37,841 nucleotides of DNA from a virus: positions 1 through 37,841 of the IMG/VR virus record IMGVR_UViG_3300046368_000625. One strand, 5' to 3'. Below are positions 25,139-33,094 of this stretch, piece after piece. Positions within the stretch are counted from its first letter, which is position 1. The number at the start of each line of letters is the position of its first letter. The notes beneath the pieces were generated by a model. It ran no database searches and was not told where the DNA came from. It saw only the letters and a program-made list of their open reading frames with translations. A program made the translations under genes and the position numbers.

Positions 25139-26078
25139 AACTTGCTGTTCTTAATAATCCACTATATTCACATCTGTTTGAATTAACATATGGAAGTATA
25201 GATAATTCTTTTGCCTTAGCCTCAACCATAACATCTACATCGTTACCATACAAATCAGGTAACTCATTGATGTAATCAGAATGAGCCTGTTCTTTAATCT
25301 TTTCATTACCCTCATGTAATCTTTTAGATTCTGAGTAATGAACAATTGGTTTGATATCTGTTGGCCATGTAGAGATTGCTAACTCCAATGCCTCTTGTTC
25401 TGATAATCCACCTGTGTTGAACTTGTGGTGGTGATAATCGAATACAATAGGAATACCAATTCTCTCATGTATGTACATCAAATCTTTTACTGAGTACATA
25501 GATGCTTTATCATCATTCTCAACAGTCAATCTACCTTGTACTGATTCTGATAATCTTTCGAAGTTCTTACAGAACCTATCCATAGCAGATTGTTTATCAC
25601 CATACACACCATTACAATGAATGTTTAGTTTGTTGTATGGAGTTTTAGATAACCCCAACATATCAAATACTTTACCATGTAATTCTAAATCAGTAATAGT
25701 ATTTTCTACAACGTGCTCTCTTGGAGATACAAGTACATTGAAAGGACCAGGATGTGCTGTGATACGAATACCATTCGTAGTTGCATAATTACCACACGCC
25801 TGAAGTATGGTTTCGATTCGTTTGTAATATGGTGAGTTTTCAATACCATATTCAGAAGCCCATGGAAAGATATCAGATGATAATCTGAAACATTTGATGT
25901 TCTTCTGATTGTTCCATTCTAATATAGTGAATAAATCTCTTACGTTTTGTAGAGATAATTCACCAGCGTATTCTACACCCTTCTCTAAGAAGGTTCGTTT
26001 AATCATTGAACGATTTGTAGTAACTTTTGGTTTCTGAGAACCAAGAGTCATATTGATACAAGCATAACCTAAATTCAT
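25128..26078 (-). CDS. uvsE: UV damage endonuclease UvsE/UVDE
   Basis: A 316-residue TIM-barrel enzyme that nicks DNA 5' of UV photoproducts. Family blocks: NLGYACINMTL at the start, CFRLSSDIFPWASEYG, RITAHPGPFNVLVSP (metal-binding His), NKLNIHCNGVYGDK, ENDDKASMYS, and FDYHHHKFN (metal-binding His), then IVHYSES. All expected metal ligands seem present and length is typical. It is the first gene below a class 1 promoter. Together with UvsW and PhoH it gives the phage a repair set, useful in sunlit water. Confidence 0.96.
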   Translation of the reverse strand: MNLGYACINMTLGSQKPKVTTNRSMIKRTFLEKGVEYAGELSLQNVRDLFTILEWNNQKNIKCFRLSSDIFPWASEYGIENSPYYKRIETILQACGNYATTNGIRITAHPGPFNVLVSPREHVVENTITDLELHGKVFDMLGLSKTPYNKLNIHCNGVYGDKQSAMDRFCKNFERLSESVQGRLTVENDDKASMYSVKDLMYIHERIGIPIVFDYHHHKFNTGGLSEQEALELAISTWPTDIKPIVHYSESKRLHEGNEKIKEQAHSDYINELPDLYGNDVDVMVEAKAKELSILPYVNSNRCEYSGLLRTASYEN

Positions 26079-26099
26079 AATTTATCTGTTTTATATTTT

Positions 26100-26141
26100 A
26101 TTTACAAAGTAAATATACGAAAAAATTATGACAAATCCAAA
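26100..26141 (-). promoter_or_regulatory. Class 1 promoter with perfect dyad (uvsE)
   Basis: -33 TTTGG (26137-26141), a 20-nt gap after TTTG that ends TTTTTTCG, -7 TATATTTA (26110-26117). Dyad ATTTAC-N3-GTAAAT is exact at 26100-26114. The -33 half lies inside the end of the SGNH gene. Confidence 0.8.
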
Positions 26142-26944
26142 CTTTTTTCAATATATTTTTTTAATATATCGTTATACCACATCTCAATACCGTATTCTGA
26201 TGGGTGCATTTTAGATTCTACCAAACCTCGCCAGGGTTCTTCTTTTTTTAACCAATGGTGCCAACTGAGTTCAGATAAGTTAATCCAAATCTGTTGAGGA
26301 GTACAATCTTTCTTTAATAAACTTTCAACATATGATTTGTTAAATATAGATTCATCAACTCCAACTGAGTTGTATTCTTGTGTGGTGTTTTGATTTTCAT
26401 AATGTATAACACATCCATCCATATCTTTTTCAACATTATCATACCAATCACCTTCTATTGATTGCCACACTATATATTTTGAATGGTCTTTTATTAATTC
26501 TTTAATTGTCATACATGAATTAAAGTAATCAATTAAATCATTTCTGAAGTTTACATGAGAAAGAACTTCACCCTTCCACCAATCTTTAAATTCTTTTGAG
26601 TTTCTTAATACATCATCTGTCCATAACATTGACTCTTCATAATCCCAGCTTGTCCAATTTGTAACTCGGTTGAGTATATTATTAAATCTGAACTTCCTCA
26701 TAGGTGAGGTTAAACCGATTAATATTAAATTATCTTTGTGGTAGTTATCTGAATTAAGATAGTTGATTAGAGCGAGTATAATGTGTTGTTGTGAACCTCC
26801 ATTACATGAGTAGTTATGGTAGTTGTTAAATTTATAATCTTTATATATTAAACCACCAATGTTATATTTTACTCTGTATTGGGTATCGTATGATATTAAC
26901 TCATCTCCATGAGTCCAACTATCTCCGAATACAACTAAATCCAT
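26126..26944 (-). CDS. SGNH/GDSL hydrolase-like protein
   Basis: A 272-residue protein from the ATG at 26944, 1 nt after the upstream stop; a GTG 24 codons further out would overlap the membrane protein gene and adds a sequence unlike the family. Block I is VFGDSWTHG (5-13, Ser9 nucleophile). NGGSQQHI is the Gly/Asn block, LIGLTSPMR the third, and SKMHPSEYGIEMW holds the C-terminal His and an expected acid. The family removes acyl or acetyl groups from sugars, peptides or lipids. A role in trimming host or virion glycans would fit the neighbours, but that is inference. Confidence 0.78.
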   Translation of the reverse strand: MDLVVFGDSWTHGDELISYDTQYRVKYNIGGLIYKDYKFNNYHNYSCNGGSQQHIILALINYLNSDNYHKDNLILIGLTSPMRKFRFNNILNRVTNWTSWDYEESMLWTDDVLRNSKEFKDWWKGEVLSHVNFRNDLIDYFNSCMTIKELIKDHSKYIVWQSIEGDWYDNVEKDMDGCVIHYENQNTTQEYNSVGVDESIFNKSYVESLLKKDCTPQQIWINLSELSWHHWLKKEEPWRGLVESKMHPSEYGIEMWYNDILKKYIEKSLDLS

Positions 26945-26945
26945 T

Positions 26946-28292
26946 CTAATATATTTTACTTGTGAAATCTTGTGGATATTGACTTTGTATTTCTTGAAGT
27001 GCTTTTTGGTTACCACCTCGATAACTCAACCAATAGTTTATTGCTTGTCTATCGTTTATCCATCTTTCTTTTTTGTTCCAATCAAACCAAGGATGTAGGT
27101 AAAATGGTTTACCATCAAAGTTGTGTTTCCAATTACCCTTTTCATATGCTTCTCTTCTTTCCTCATCTGTAATAATACCATCTTGGTTTATATCCTCATC
27201 TATCTTACCATCATTATCATCCATCTTTTTTTGGAAATCCATGAAACCAGATTTTTTATCATTACTCAATCCACCAACTGTGTGAATCTTATCATCTTCT
27301 TCAGACCATGGGCCTTGTTCATCTGCTCTTTCTAAGAAATCTTTTACATCAGGTTCGTTAGCCCAATCTTCTTCTTGCTCAGTTAAATCTTCTTCTACAT
27401 CCATCAGTAATGTTTTTTGTAGTTCTGTAAGTTCTTCATCATCATCCTTATCTTCACCATATAACTTTCTCTTACGAACTACTTTATCTTTTTTAACAAT
27501 TCCCCTATCAACCATTACTGCGTTGTTAAATGCAATTACAAGTGCAACTGCAAGAGGGTCGAATACAAAGATAATAATTAAGATGAACCAATTAATAATT
27601 TGGTCCATTGGTTTATCAAGTAATCCACTAAGATATTCAAGTGGTCCTAATTCGGATGATACACCTTCCATTGATTCTAAATCTAATATCTTCAACTGAA
27701 TCGCTTGTAGTGAATCAGATGCTACTTCTCTTTTCGCTTGAACAGATTTACGATTCTGTTCTTCAACTTCGATACGTTTTTGTGCCAACCTAAGTTCGGA
27801 AGTTGATATCGTGGTTCTAACGCCTCCAACCACCGAGGTGTCTCGTACCTGGATTTGTTGAGACCTAGCATTGGAAAGAGTACCAATGTTAGTAGAAATT
27901 CTTTTAAGTTCTTCATCATATCTTATTACATCATCACCCCAAAACTGTTCTTTCTGTTCTAGGAATGCTAATTGTTTTTCTTTTATACTGTATTGATTAA
28001 ATGTATCTTGAAAGGCAGATGTTAAAAATCCATAGATACCTAATGATGTTATAAGGATTAGGATAACTACTGCGATACTTAGATAGATTCTAAATGATTT
28101 GTTTATCTTTTCCCAATAGTTGTAAAGGTATCCAGCAGTAATAAGTTTAGCTAATTCTAAAGAACTTGCCATTATTATTACAGAAAATGCTGCACCTGCA
28201 AATAATTTACTTAATCCACTTACCGAAAAGAATGCTGCATTGAATGCAACGAATAGGGCGGATAATCCTAATAATAAAGTTCTAAATTTCAT
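26946..28292 (-). CDS. Membrane protein with coiled coil and EF-hand loops
   Basis: A 448-residue protein. Hydrophobic segments at about 4-24, 31-56, 69-92 and 232-256. Between the third and fourth is a coiled coil (about 100-210) with a V-G-G-V-R-T insert. After the last helix the tail is acidic (EDKDDDEEL...) and holds overlapping EF-hand-like Ca2+ loops, DDNDGKIDED (358-367) and DINQDGIITDEE (367-378). The end is Trp/Tyr-rich. Such mixtures are rare in phages. It could be a host-membrane remodelling or exclusion protein. The gene shares a transcription unit with the SGNH hydrolase. Confidence 0.78.
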   Translation of the reverse strand: MKFRTLLLGLSALFVAFNAAFFSVSGLSKLFAGAAFSVIIMASSLELAKLITAGYLYNYWEKINKSFRIYLSIAVVILILITSLGIYGFLTSAFQDTFNQYSIKEKQLAFLEQKEQFWGDDVIRYDEELKRISTNIGTLSNARSQQIQVRDTSVVGGVRTTISTSELRLAQKRIEVEEQNRKSVQAKREVASDSLQAIQLKILDLESMEGVSSELGPLEYLSGLLDKPMDQIINWFILIIIFVFDPLAVALVIAFNNAVMVDRGIVKKDKVVRKRKLYGEDKDDDEELTELQKTLLMDVEEDLTEQEEDWANEPDVKDFLERADEQGPWSEEDDKIHTVGGLSNDKKSGFMDFQKKMDDNDGKIDEDINQDGIITDEERREAYEKGNWKHNFDGKPFYLHPWFDWNKKERWINDRQAINYWLSYRGGNQKALQEIQSQYPQDFTSKIY

Positions 28293-28296
28293 TTTA

Positions 28297-28476
28297 CTAT
28301 CCTCGTAATATAATATCTCTTACTTTAGATAATTCCTTTAATGTTTCTTGTAAATAGATATCTGCTTGTTTTGGGTCAGCAGGTCTTTCGCCAGTAACCA
28401 TTTCTTTAACAATCTTGACTCGAGTTTCCATCATTTCAATGGAATCGTCTACTTTTGATTTGTAAATATCTTTCAT
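28297..28476 (-). CDS. Small unknown protein (59 aa)
   Basis: A 59-residue helical frame (starts MKDIYKSKVDDSIE) just after a terminator and a late-like box, ending 4 nt before the membrane protein ATG. Contains a possible coiled coil (SIEMMETRVKIVKEMV). Its position and near-contiguous junction support it. Confidence 0.62.
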   Translation of the reverse strand: MKDIYKSKVDDSIEMMETRVKIVKEMVTGERPADPKQADIYLQETLKELSKVRDIILRG

Positions 28477-28497
28477 TTGATATAGTTTATTGTGTAA

Positions 28498-28508
28498 GTA
28501 TAAATATT
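28498..28508 (-). promoter_or_regulatory. Candidate late promoter box
   Basis: Minus-strand AATATTTATAC (core ATATTTATA at 28499-28507) lies just below the hsp20 terminator and 22 nt above the 59-residue gene. No -33 TTG. It would drive the membrane protein and SGNH hydrolase genes. Confidence 0.45.
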
Positions 28509-28519
28509 AAGATATAAAA

Positions 28520-28543
28520 AAAGGGAGATTTTACTCTCCCTTT
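28520..28543 (-). terminator. Intrinsic terminator after hsp20
   Basis: On the minus strand AAAGGGAGA pairs with TCTCCCTTT around a 6-nt loop (GTAAAA), followed by a further TTTT. It lies 21 nt below the hsp20 stop. It is the clearest terminator in the right half. Confidence 0.9.
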
Positions 28544-28563
28544 CTATGGTTCAATAATAGAGT

Positions 28564-28935
28564 TTAATAAGAAATCTTTAAGGACTTTGCCTTTCTGTTG
28601 GTTTTCTTATCAATAAGGAGAGTGAGTAACCCATTATCAAATTTAGCAGTTGTTTTTGTACCATCGTAATCAGTACCAACTGTTAGTGTTAAATCGATAT
28701 CTTTAACGAAACGAGAAGTATCTTCTCCTTTTGTAGATTTGATTGTAACTTCTTCTTCAGTAACATCTACTGTAATATCTTTTGGATTATGACCAATAGT
28801 GTTAACTGTAACTTTTTGTTTACCATCTTCTAGTGTTGTTGCTTCAAATTGTGAATTCAATCTATTAGTTGGTTTTGTTGTGTAGATATCTCTAAAAAAA
28901 TTATCTACAAAGTTTTCATTAATTGTGTAAAACAT
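28564..28935 (-). CDS. Small heat shock protein Hsp20
   Basis: A 123-residue alpha-crystallin-type chaperone started at the ATG at 28935, preceded by AAAAAAGGAATATT (AAGGAA); an ATG 9 codons earlier has no such site. The C-terminal AKFDNGLLTLLI matches the A-x-x-x-N-G-(V/L)-L motif of the family. The N-terminal arm is short. Phage sHsps of T4-like cyanophages are linked to virion assembly. The gene is monocistronic, with its own promoter, twin operators and a terminator, which suggests tight regulation. Confidence 0.88.
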   Translation of the reverse strand: MFYTINENFVDNFFRDIYTTKPTNRLNSQFEATTLEDGKQKVTVNTIGHNPKDITVDVTEEEVTIKSTKGEDTSRFVKDIDLTLTVGTDYDGTKTTAKFDNGLLTLLIDKKTNRKAKSLKISY

Positions 28936-28978
28936 AATATTCCTTTTTTTTAATTTAAACATTTGTCTTGTATAGTAC

Positions 28979-29009
28979 CAAATCTATACCAAATAGTAAA
29001 ACATGACAA
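28979..29009 (-). promoter_or_regulatory. hsp20 promoter
   Basis: -33 TTG (complement of 29007-29009), 20-nt gap, -7 TAGATTTG (28979-28986), an exact TAnnTTTG match. The -33 TTG lies within the nearer TGACA-N3-TGTCA palindrome, so binding there should block RNA polymerase. Leader about 38 nt. Confidence 0.65.
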
Positions 29010-29018
29010 TGTGTCAGT
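29002..29018 (-). repeat. Operator-like repeat copy 1
   Basis: CATGACAATGTGTCAGT (17 nt on the plus strand). Its core TGACA-ATG-TGTCA is a perfect 5-3-5 palindrome (29004-29016) and overlaps the -33 box of hsp20. Confidence 0.82.
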
Positions 29019-29033
29019 ATTTATTTTACTTAT

Positions 29034-29050
29034 CATGACAATGTGTCAGT
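29034..29050 (-). repeat. Operator-like repeat copy 2
   Basis: An exact second copy of the 17-nt repeat, 32 bp from the first centre to centre (about three helical turns), at the end of the HD gene. Two copies in phase suggest cooperative binding of a dimeric repressor. Confidence 0.82.
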
Positions 29051-29712
29051 TAAAATGGTTTTGAATCTTCCCACTCTTTATTTTCTTGTCTACAACTCAT
29101 ATGGTCTGCCCAATGTAAAACATATGGTAAATCAGTTTTCAATCTAAACTCTTCTTTATAAGAAATAAAATATGGTTTAGTTGCATCGTTGTATAAACCA
29201 TCGGCCAACATAATACCTAACATTTCTTTTTCAGTATAGGTAACTCCATATTGGTTAAGTAACCAAAGTGCTCTGTGTGTTACATCCATAAAGTGTAATT
29301 CACCATTATGCTTAAACATAGAGTTTTGATTCTTTCTATGCCAATCAGAAGTTTCTGCTTTGTATAAAGGACCATTTTCTTTAGTACCAAGTTTACCTAA
29401 ATCGTGATGGAATGCTGCGAATAATAATTCTTCATCAGTAAAATCTACTTTTAATCCACCTTCTTCATAAACTCTTTTTAATCTTACAGAGTTTCTTGCT
29501 ACGTTTAAAACGTGGTCGATATAACCACCTACATATGCTGAATGAAAATGTAATTTACCACTTGCGGGTGCAAGTGCAAGTTCATGTCCTAGTTCACTCT
29601 CTGAGTACATATGTAATAGTTTTTCTAACCTATCACCTTTAAATACTTTCTTAAGTGCCTCTATGAATTTATCATAGTTAGTTTGTAATTGTTCTGCTGT
29701 GTAATTTCTCAT
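29050..29712 (-). CDS. HD-domain phosphohydrolase-like protein
   Basis: A 220-residue protein with an HD metal site: HFHSAYVGGYIDHVLNVA around residues 55-72, FHHDLGK (101-107, the HD pair) and later LPYVLHWADHMSCR. This is the HD superfamily pattern of nucleotide phosphohydrolases and related enzymes. Substrate unknown; T4-like phages use such enzymes for nucleotide or cyclic nucleotide breakdown. Its own stop overlaps the distal hsp20 operator. The 111-residue gene lies 10 nt upstream. Confidence 0.82.
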   Translation of the reverse strand: MRNYTAEQLQTNYDKFIEALKKVFKGDRLEKLLHMYSESELGHELALAPASGKLHFHSAYVGGYIDHVLNVARNSVRLKRVYEEGGLKVDFTDEELLFAAFHHDLGKLGTKENGPLYKAETSDWHRKNQNSMFKHNGELHFMDVTHRALWLLNQYGVTYTEKEMLGIMLADGLYNDATKPYFISYKEEFRLKTDLPYVLHWADHMSCRQENKEWEDSKPF

Positions 29713-29722
29713 GTTTTATAAT

Positions 29723-30058
29723 TTAATCTTCTATTTCTAATTTTGTTAATGCTCTGTAAAGGATTTGTAATTCATCTTCGTATCTACACATACCTAATCC
29801 CATACTATTTTCTATCTCTACGAAATATTCACCTTTTTTTAATCCAAGGTCTGAGTGTTCATCATTTGCAGATGAAATCAAACATACTGCATTTGGGTCT
29901 GGATTATCTTTTGGTAAAGGTAGTTTCCAATAATAAAATTCTATTGTTTTACCTTCATCATCTTCACCATCTGTTTCCACTTCCATTTCCCATCCTTGTC
30001 TTTCAAAGGTTTCATTGGTGATTGGAGGTGCGATATTAAACTCACCATCTTGTATCAT
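29723..30058 (-). CDS. Unknown acidic protein (111 aa)
   Basis: Starts MIQDGEFNIAPPITNETFER, with EVETDGEDDEGKTIEFYYWKLPLP and CRYEDELQILYRALTKLEIED at the end. Mixed strands then a C-terminal helix, strongly acidic. Its start overlaps the lipoprotein stop by 4 nt. No family or motif I can name. Confidence 0.65.
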   Translation of the reverse strand: MIQDGEFNIAPPITNETFERQGWEMEVETDGEDDEGKTIEFYYWKLPLPKDNPDPNAVCLISSANDEHSDLGLKKGEYFVEIENSMGLGMCRYEDELQILYRALTKLEIED

Positions 30059-30513
30059 TGTAAAACTATCTTTATAGTATCACTAATTAAATATTCTCTA
30101 ATAGTACCTGTTAGTACTAAGGTATCTCCTATCATCGTATTGATTGGTGCTATTACATTATGAACTTTACCATCAACTACATAAGATGCTTGATTAGATG
30201 TACTTACATCCTCTCCTTGATATACCCAAGTAAGGTTACTATCCCACTCTACTTTCAGAGGAGGTAGGTTAAGTGTATTACCAACTGTACCACTTACTGT
30301 GTGTACTGTTTGGTTTGTATCTTCGTTTAGTTCTAAGTGATAATACCCACTGTCATCCATCGGTAATCTACCATCTAATTCTAATGTAGGTTCTTCTAAA
30401 AATAATATATCATCTTCTACACTACATGATGTTAATACCAATCCAAATAGAATCATAAGAATTACAAACGCTATCTTATCTATTTTTTCTAAACTGTTGA
30501 AATATTTTTTCAT
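30055..30513 (-). CDS. Lipoprotein with beta-rich domain
   Basis: A 152-residue protein with a lipoprotein signal: hydrophobic residues 14-29 and lipobox LTSC (27-30, Cys30), followed by acidic SVEDD, a context typical of Bacteroidetes lipoproteins kept on or exported to the outer membrane. The rest is beta-rich (TVHTVSGTVGNTLNL, VHNVIAPINTMIGDTLVLTG). A phage lipoprotein may act in superinfection exclusion. Overlaps the nucleotidase gene start by 4 nt. Confidence 0.8.
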   Translation of the reverse strand: MKKYFNSLEKIDKIAFVILMILFGLVLTSCSVEDDILFLEEPTLELDGRLPMDDSGYYHLELNEDTNQTVHTVSGTVGNTLNLPPLKVEWDSNLTWVYQGEDVSTSNQASYVVDGKVHNVIAPINTMIGDTLVLTGTIREYLISDTIKIVLQ

Positions 30514-31028
30514 AATAATCTTTCTAATATATCATCCCAACTTGGATACTCATTTGGTAGGAAATCATTTTCCCAATCATAACCGAATCTCAATAACTCA
30601 CCACTAAACTCACCAGCACCATTCTTCAATCTATCATCGATTAAGTAATCACCTACTAATAAATCTTTTCTGTGAGTAGTAAATAATCTTTTGTGGAAGA
30701 TATCACCGAAGTAATCTTCTATCCAAAATCTTTTATCACTCAAACTCATTGGGTTACCCCAAGGAGCGGAAGTAGCGATGAATAATTCATACTTACCACT
30801 TTCGTGTAATTTCTTTACCGCCTCAATGGCACCATCAATAGGTTTTGGGTTTCTAAATATACCTTGTATGTGGTCTGGATTATCTTTGTATCTTTCTTTT
30901 AAGTGTGGGTGTTTGTCAAACCAATCTACTAATGCCTGGTTGAAATCAACCAACACACCATCCATGTCAATGTAAATTATCTTTTTCTTCAATACTTTTT
31001 TGTTTATAATGTTAATATTATCACTCAT
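30510..31028 (-). CDS. 5'(3')-deoxyribonucleotidase-like (NT5C, HAD fold)
   Basis: A 172-residue HAD enzyme: IYIDMDGVLVDF (residues 18-29; Asp21 nucleophile, Asp23 acid), FIATSAPWGN (motif II, Thr/Ser), K-x-x-F-W-I-E and DYLIDDR (motif IV, Asp pair). Family members dephosphorylate dNMPs and help balance nucleotide pools. The -7 box of a class 1 promoter ends 8 nt from its ATG, so the message should be nearly leaderless, and the promoter dyad overlaps the start codon. Confidence 0.9.
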   Translation of the reverse strand: MSDNINIINKKVLKKKIIYIDMDGVLVDFNQALVDWFDKHPHLKERYKDNPDHIQGIFRNPKPIDGAIEAVKKLHESGKYELFIATSAPWGNPMSLSDKRFWIEDYFGDIFHKRLFTTHRKDLLVGDYLIDDRLKNGAGEFSGELLRFGYDWENDFLPNEYPSWDDILERLL

Positions 31029-31068
31029 TTACTATGTAAATATACGAAAAAAAATCGAGACTACCAAA
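31027..31068 (-). promoter_or_regulatory. Class 1 promoter with perfect dyad (nucleotidase)
   Basis: -33 TTTGG (31064-31068), 20-nt gap after TTTG with a T8 run, -7 TATATTTA (31037-31044). Dyad ATTTAC-N3-GTAAAT is exact at 31027-31041; its last two bases are the first two of the ATG. Spacer shares AGTCTCG with the promoter at 33095-33136. Confidence 0.85.
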
Positions 31069-31084
31069 CTTTTTTTCACTTTTT

Positions 31085-32164
31085 TTACTTTAAATCTTCT
31101 CTTTTTATTCTCTTAAATACACCATCTATATTTTCCCAATAGAATGAATTATACAAGATGTTGTCTGCATAATAATATGTTGGTAGAAATATATCATAAT
31201 CTCCATCTGAATCATAATCTGATAATAGTATATTATTATCTCCATGTATATTTCCAATAGAAGGATTATCAATTACAGAAGAGGTTACATCGACCAAAGT
31301 ACCATTATCATTTCTAAGAATACTTAAGTTTCCTACTTCGTTAGATGTCGTTTCAATGTAATCAAGTATTATTAAATCATCATCACCATCGTTATCAAAA
31401 TCAGTAACTTGATAATCATCTACATAATGTTTTAAAGTGTAAGTAGATGTCATTGTACTTTTGTTTATATTAGTACCTCCCTTAAACTTATACCAAGTTC
31501 CTCCATTTGTTGTATCGTAATGAATCAAATCATCTATACCATCAGTATCGATATCAAATATAAAAACTGGTCCTGGTCCACTATTGTGTTCTTTATATTC
31601 TAACTTATCATTCTCAACAAGGTAGTAACCATTCTCTGCTAAGAATATATCTAAATTACCATCACCATTTAAATCAAATAATTTTTGAGTGTAAAAGGTA
31701 GATTCATTTGTATTTGAATTATCAAGTATTATTTTATGAGTATCTGTTTTAATATCATATAATGCTAAAAGATTTGGTTTATACCATGAACCCCACTCAC
31801 CTTCACCCCAAAAGTTAAGTAATATTTTTGTTTTATTATTATCAATATCAAATGTTAATCCATTGATACTATCTCTTGCTCCACCTAATATTCTATCGGT
31901 AAAGTTATATTCAAAATACGAACCATCAAAACTCATCTTTACTAAATCTGCAGTACTAAGATTATTGTAGTGTACTTGTGAATAAAATTCTGATTTGAAA
32001 TCAAAAAACTTTTGAATTGGTGCACCATCTGTATCTCCTACTAATAAATCTAATTTGTTAATTGGAGTTGGTAGTTTGACATTCTTATCAAACGTTTCAT
32101 ATAGTTCTTCTTTCTCACACCCCATAAGAAAGAGTGTAAGAAGAATTACAAGAAGATTTCTCAT
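31085..32164 (-). CDS. FG-GAP/VCBS-repeat lipoprotein
   Basis: A 359-residue protein with a signal peptide ending in LMGC (Cys16 lipobox) and four visible repeats of Ca2+-binding type: LNGDGNLDIF, FDIDTDGIDDLI, FDNDGDDDLIIL and YDSDGDYDIFLP. Together they would form part of a beta-propeller, probably on the cell surface. The charged ELYETFDKN after Cys fits Bacteroidetes export. VCBS proteins usually bind surfaces or carbohydrates; here a phage-encoded surface coat is possible. Joins the small 58-residue gene upstream. Confidence 0.85.
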   Translation of the reverse strand: MRNLLVILLTLFLMGCEKEELYETFDKNVKLPTPINKLDLLVGDTDGAPIQKFFDFKSEFYSQVHYNNLSTADLVKMSFDGSYFEYNFTDRILGGARDSINGLTFDIDNNKTKILLNFWGEGEWGSWYKPNLLALYDIKTDTHKIILDNSNTNESTFYTQKLFDLNGDGNLDIFLAENGYYLVENDKLEYKEHNSGPGPVFIFDIDTDGIDDLIHYDTTNGGTWYKFKGGTNINKSTMTSTYTLKHYVDDYQVTDFDNDGDDDLIILDYIETTSNEVGNLSILRNDNGTLVDVTSSVIDNPSIGNIHGDNNILLSDYDSDGDYDIFLPTYYYADNILYNSFYWENIDGVFKRIKREDLK

Positions 32165-32166
32165 GT

Positions 32167-32343
32167 TTAAGATTCTTCTTTTATATGAGACCTAAATCCC
32201 ATTACAGGTACATGACCAGTAATTTCGATTTCTCTTTTTCTAATAAACTGTTTGGTTACTTTGAGGGTTTCTAAGTCAGTTTCGTTTATTACCCAATCTT
32301 TGAATAGGTAAGTTAACATTTTACTTTTAATTCTTTTTATCAT
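32167..32343 (-). CDS. Small unknown protein (58 aa)
   Basis: A 58-residue frame starting MIKRIKSKMLTYLFKD, basic at the N-terminus; ends GFRSHIKEES. Begins 17 nt after the next gene's stop and ends 2 nt before the VCBS gene ATG. A strand-like KREIEITGHVPVMGF stretch is visible. Function unknown. Confidence 0.6.
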   Translation of the reverse strand: MIKRIKSKMLTYLFKDWVINETDLETLKVTKQFIRKREIEITGHVPVMGFRSHIKEES

Positions 32344-32360
32344 TGTTTTAAATTTAAAGG

Positions 32361-32558
32361 TTAATAAAATAAACTCATTGCATTCTTCAATCCTTCTTCA
32401 GTTGCAAGGTGAACTGAATCCACTTTTACATTTAAAGTATCTGAATCTGCGTATTGTTGTACTGCAAGTTTCTTTGCTCCTCGTAGGGTTTTAGCCCAAC
32501 AAGTATTCCATCCTCCACCTTCGAAGGTGAACATATATTGTTTTAATTCTAAGCTCAT
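32361..32558 (-). CDS. Small unknown protein (65 aa)
   Basis: Compact alpha/beta sequence: YMFTFEGGGWNTCWAKTLRGAKKLA, then VKVDSVHLAT. Overlaps the upstream gene by 4 nt. No family recognised. Confidence 0.65.
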   Translation of the reverse strand: MSLELKQYMFTFEGGGWNTCWAKTLRGAKKLAVQQYADSDTLNVKVDSVHLATEEGLKNAMSLFY

Positions 32559-32746
32559 AATATTTGTGATTTATCGATTAATGTATTTACGGTTCCTATA
32601 ATGTTACTACCATAATTTACTTCTACCCTAACACAACCATTAAGGTCAGGGTCAAATTCACATTGGTAGTTATCATTGTTAACAATTCCTTCTTGGATTT
32701 GTCCATATTTGTTTTCAAATTTTATTGTATCTCCTATTTTTATCAT
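32555..32746 (-). CDS. Small unknown protein (63 aa)
   Basis: Beta-rich (IKIGDTIKFENKYGQIQEGIV), with CEFDPDLNGC; a small SH3-like or OB-like barrel is possible. Its start lies directly below the 112-residue gene stop. No family recognised. Confidence 0.65.
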   Translation of the reverse strand: MIKIGDTIKFENKYGQIQEGIVNNDNYQCEFDPDLNGCVRVEVNYGSNIIGTVNTLIDKSQIL

Positions 32747-33085
32747 TTATTTAAGGTTTAAAGTTTCGTTAATTAGTTTTAAGATATCTCCACAATAACT
32801 CCAAGTGTTCCAAGAGTAGTAAGAATCAGTAGAAGTAGCATTCAAGTTAATTGATGGGATTCTCAATCTTCCACCAGTGTATTCTCTTGAACCACCACCA
32901 GTAGTGTATCTAAGACCAGCAGCTGAAGTGTACTTATATTCACTCCAATCACAGTAATCGTGTTCGATGTTTAATTCAGTAAGTAGATTAGAAACCCATC
33001 TCAATTGTGGCATTGGGCCAGTTCCTTTTGATTTGTTTACTAATTTTTCGTAGTGTTTATAGTTTTTAAGGTTTTTTAACTTCAT
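32747..33085 (-). CDS. Unknown protein (112 aa)
   Basis: Basic helical N-terminus (KLKNLKNYKHYEKLVNKSK), then a middle rich in Gly, Tyr, Ser and Arg (YTTGGGSREYTGGRLRIP), then WNTWSYCGDILKLI. First gene below a class 1 promoter. No known family; the Gly/Tyr-rich middle is unusual. Confidence 0.65.
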   Translation of the reverse strand: MKLKNLKNYKHYEKLVNKSKGTGPMPQLRWVSNLLTELNIEHDYCDWSEYKYTSAAGLRYTTGGGSREYTGGRLRIPSINLNATSTDSYYSWNTWSYCGDILKLINETLNLK

Positions 33086-33094
33086 ATCTTAATT

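Noticed and set aside
27722-27919. A 65-codon minus-strand frame
   Set aside because: It lies entirely within the membrane coiled-coil gene in another frame.
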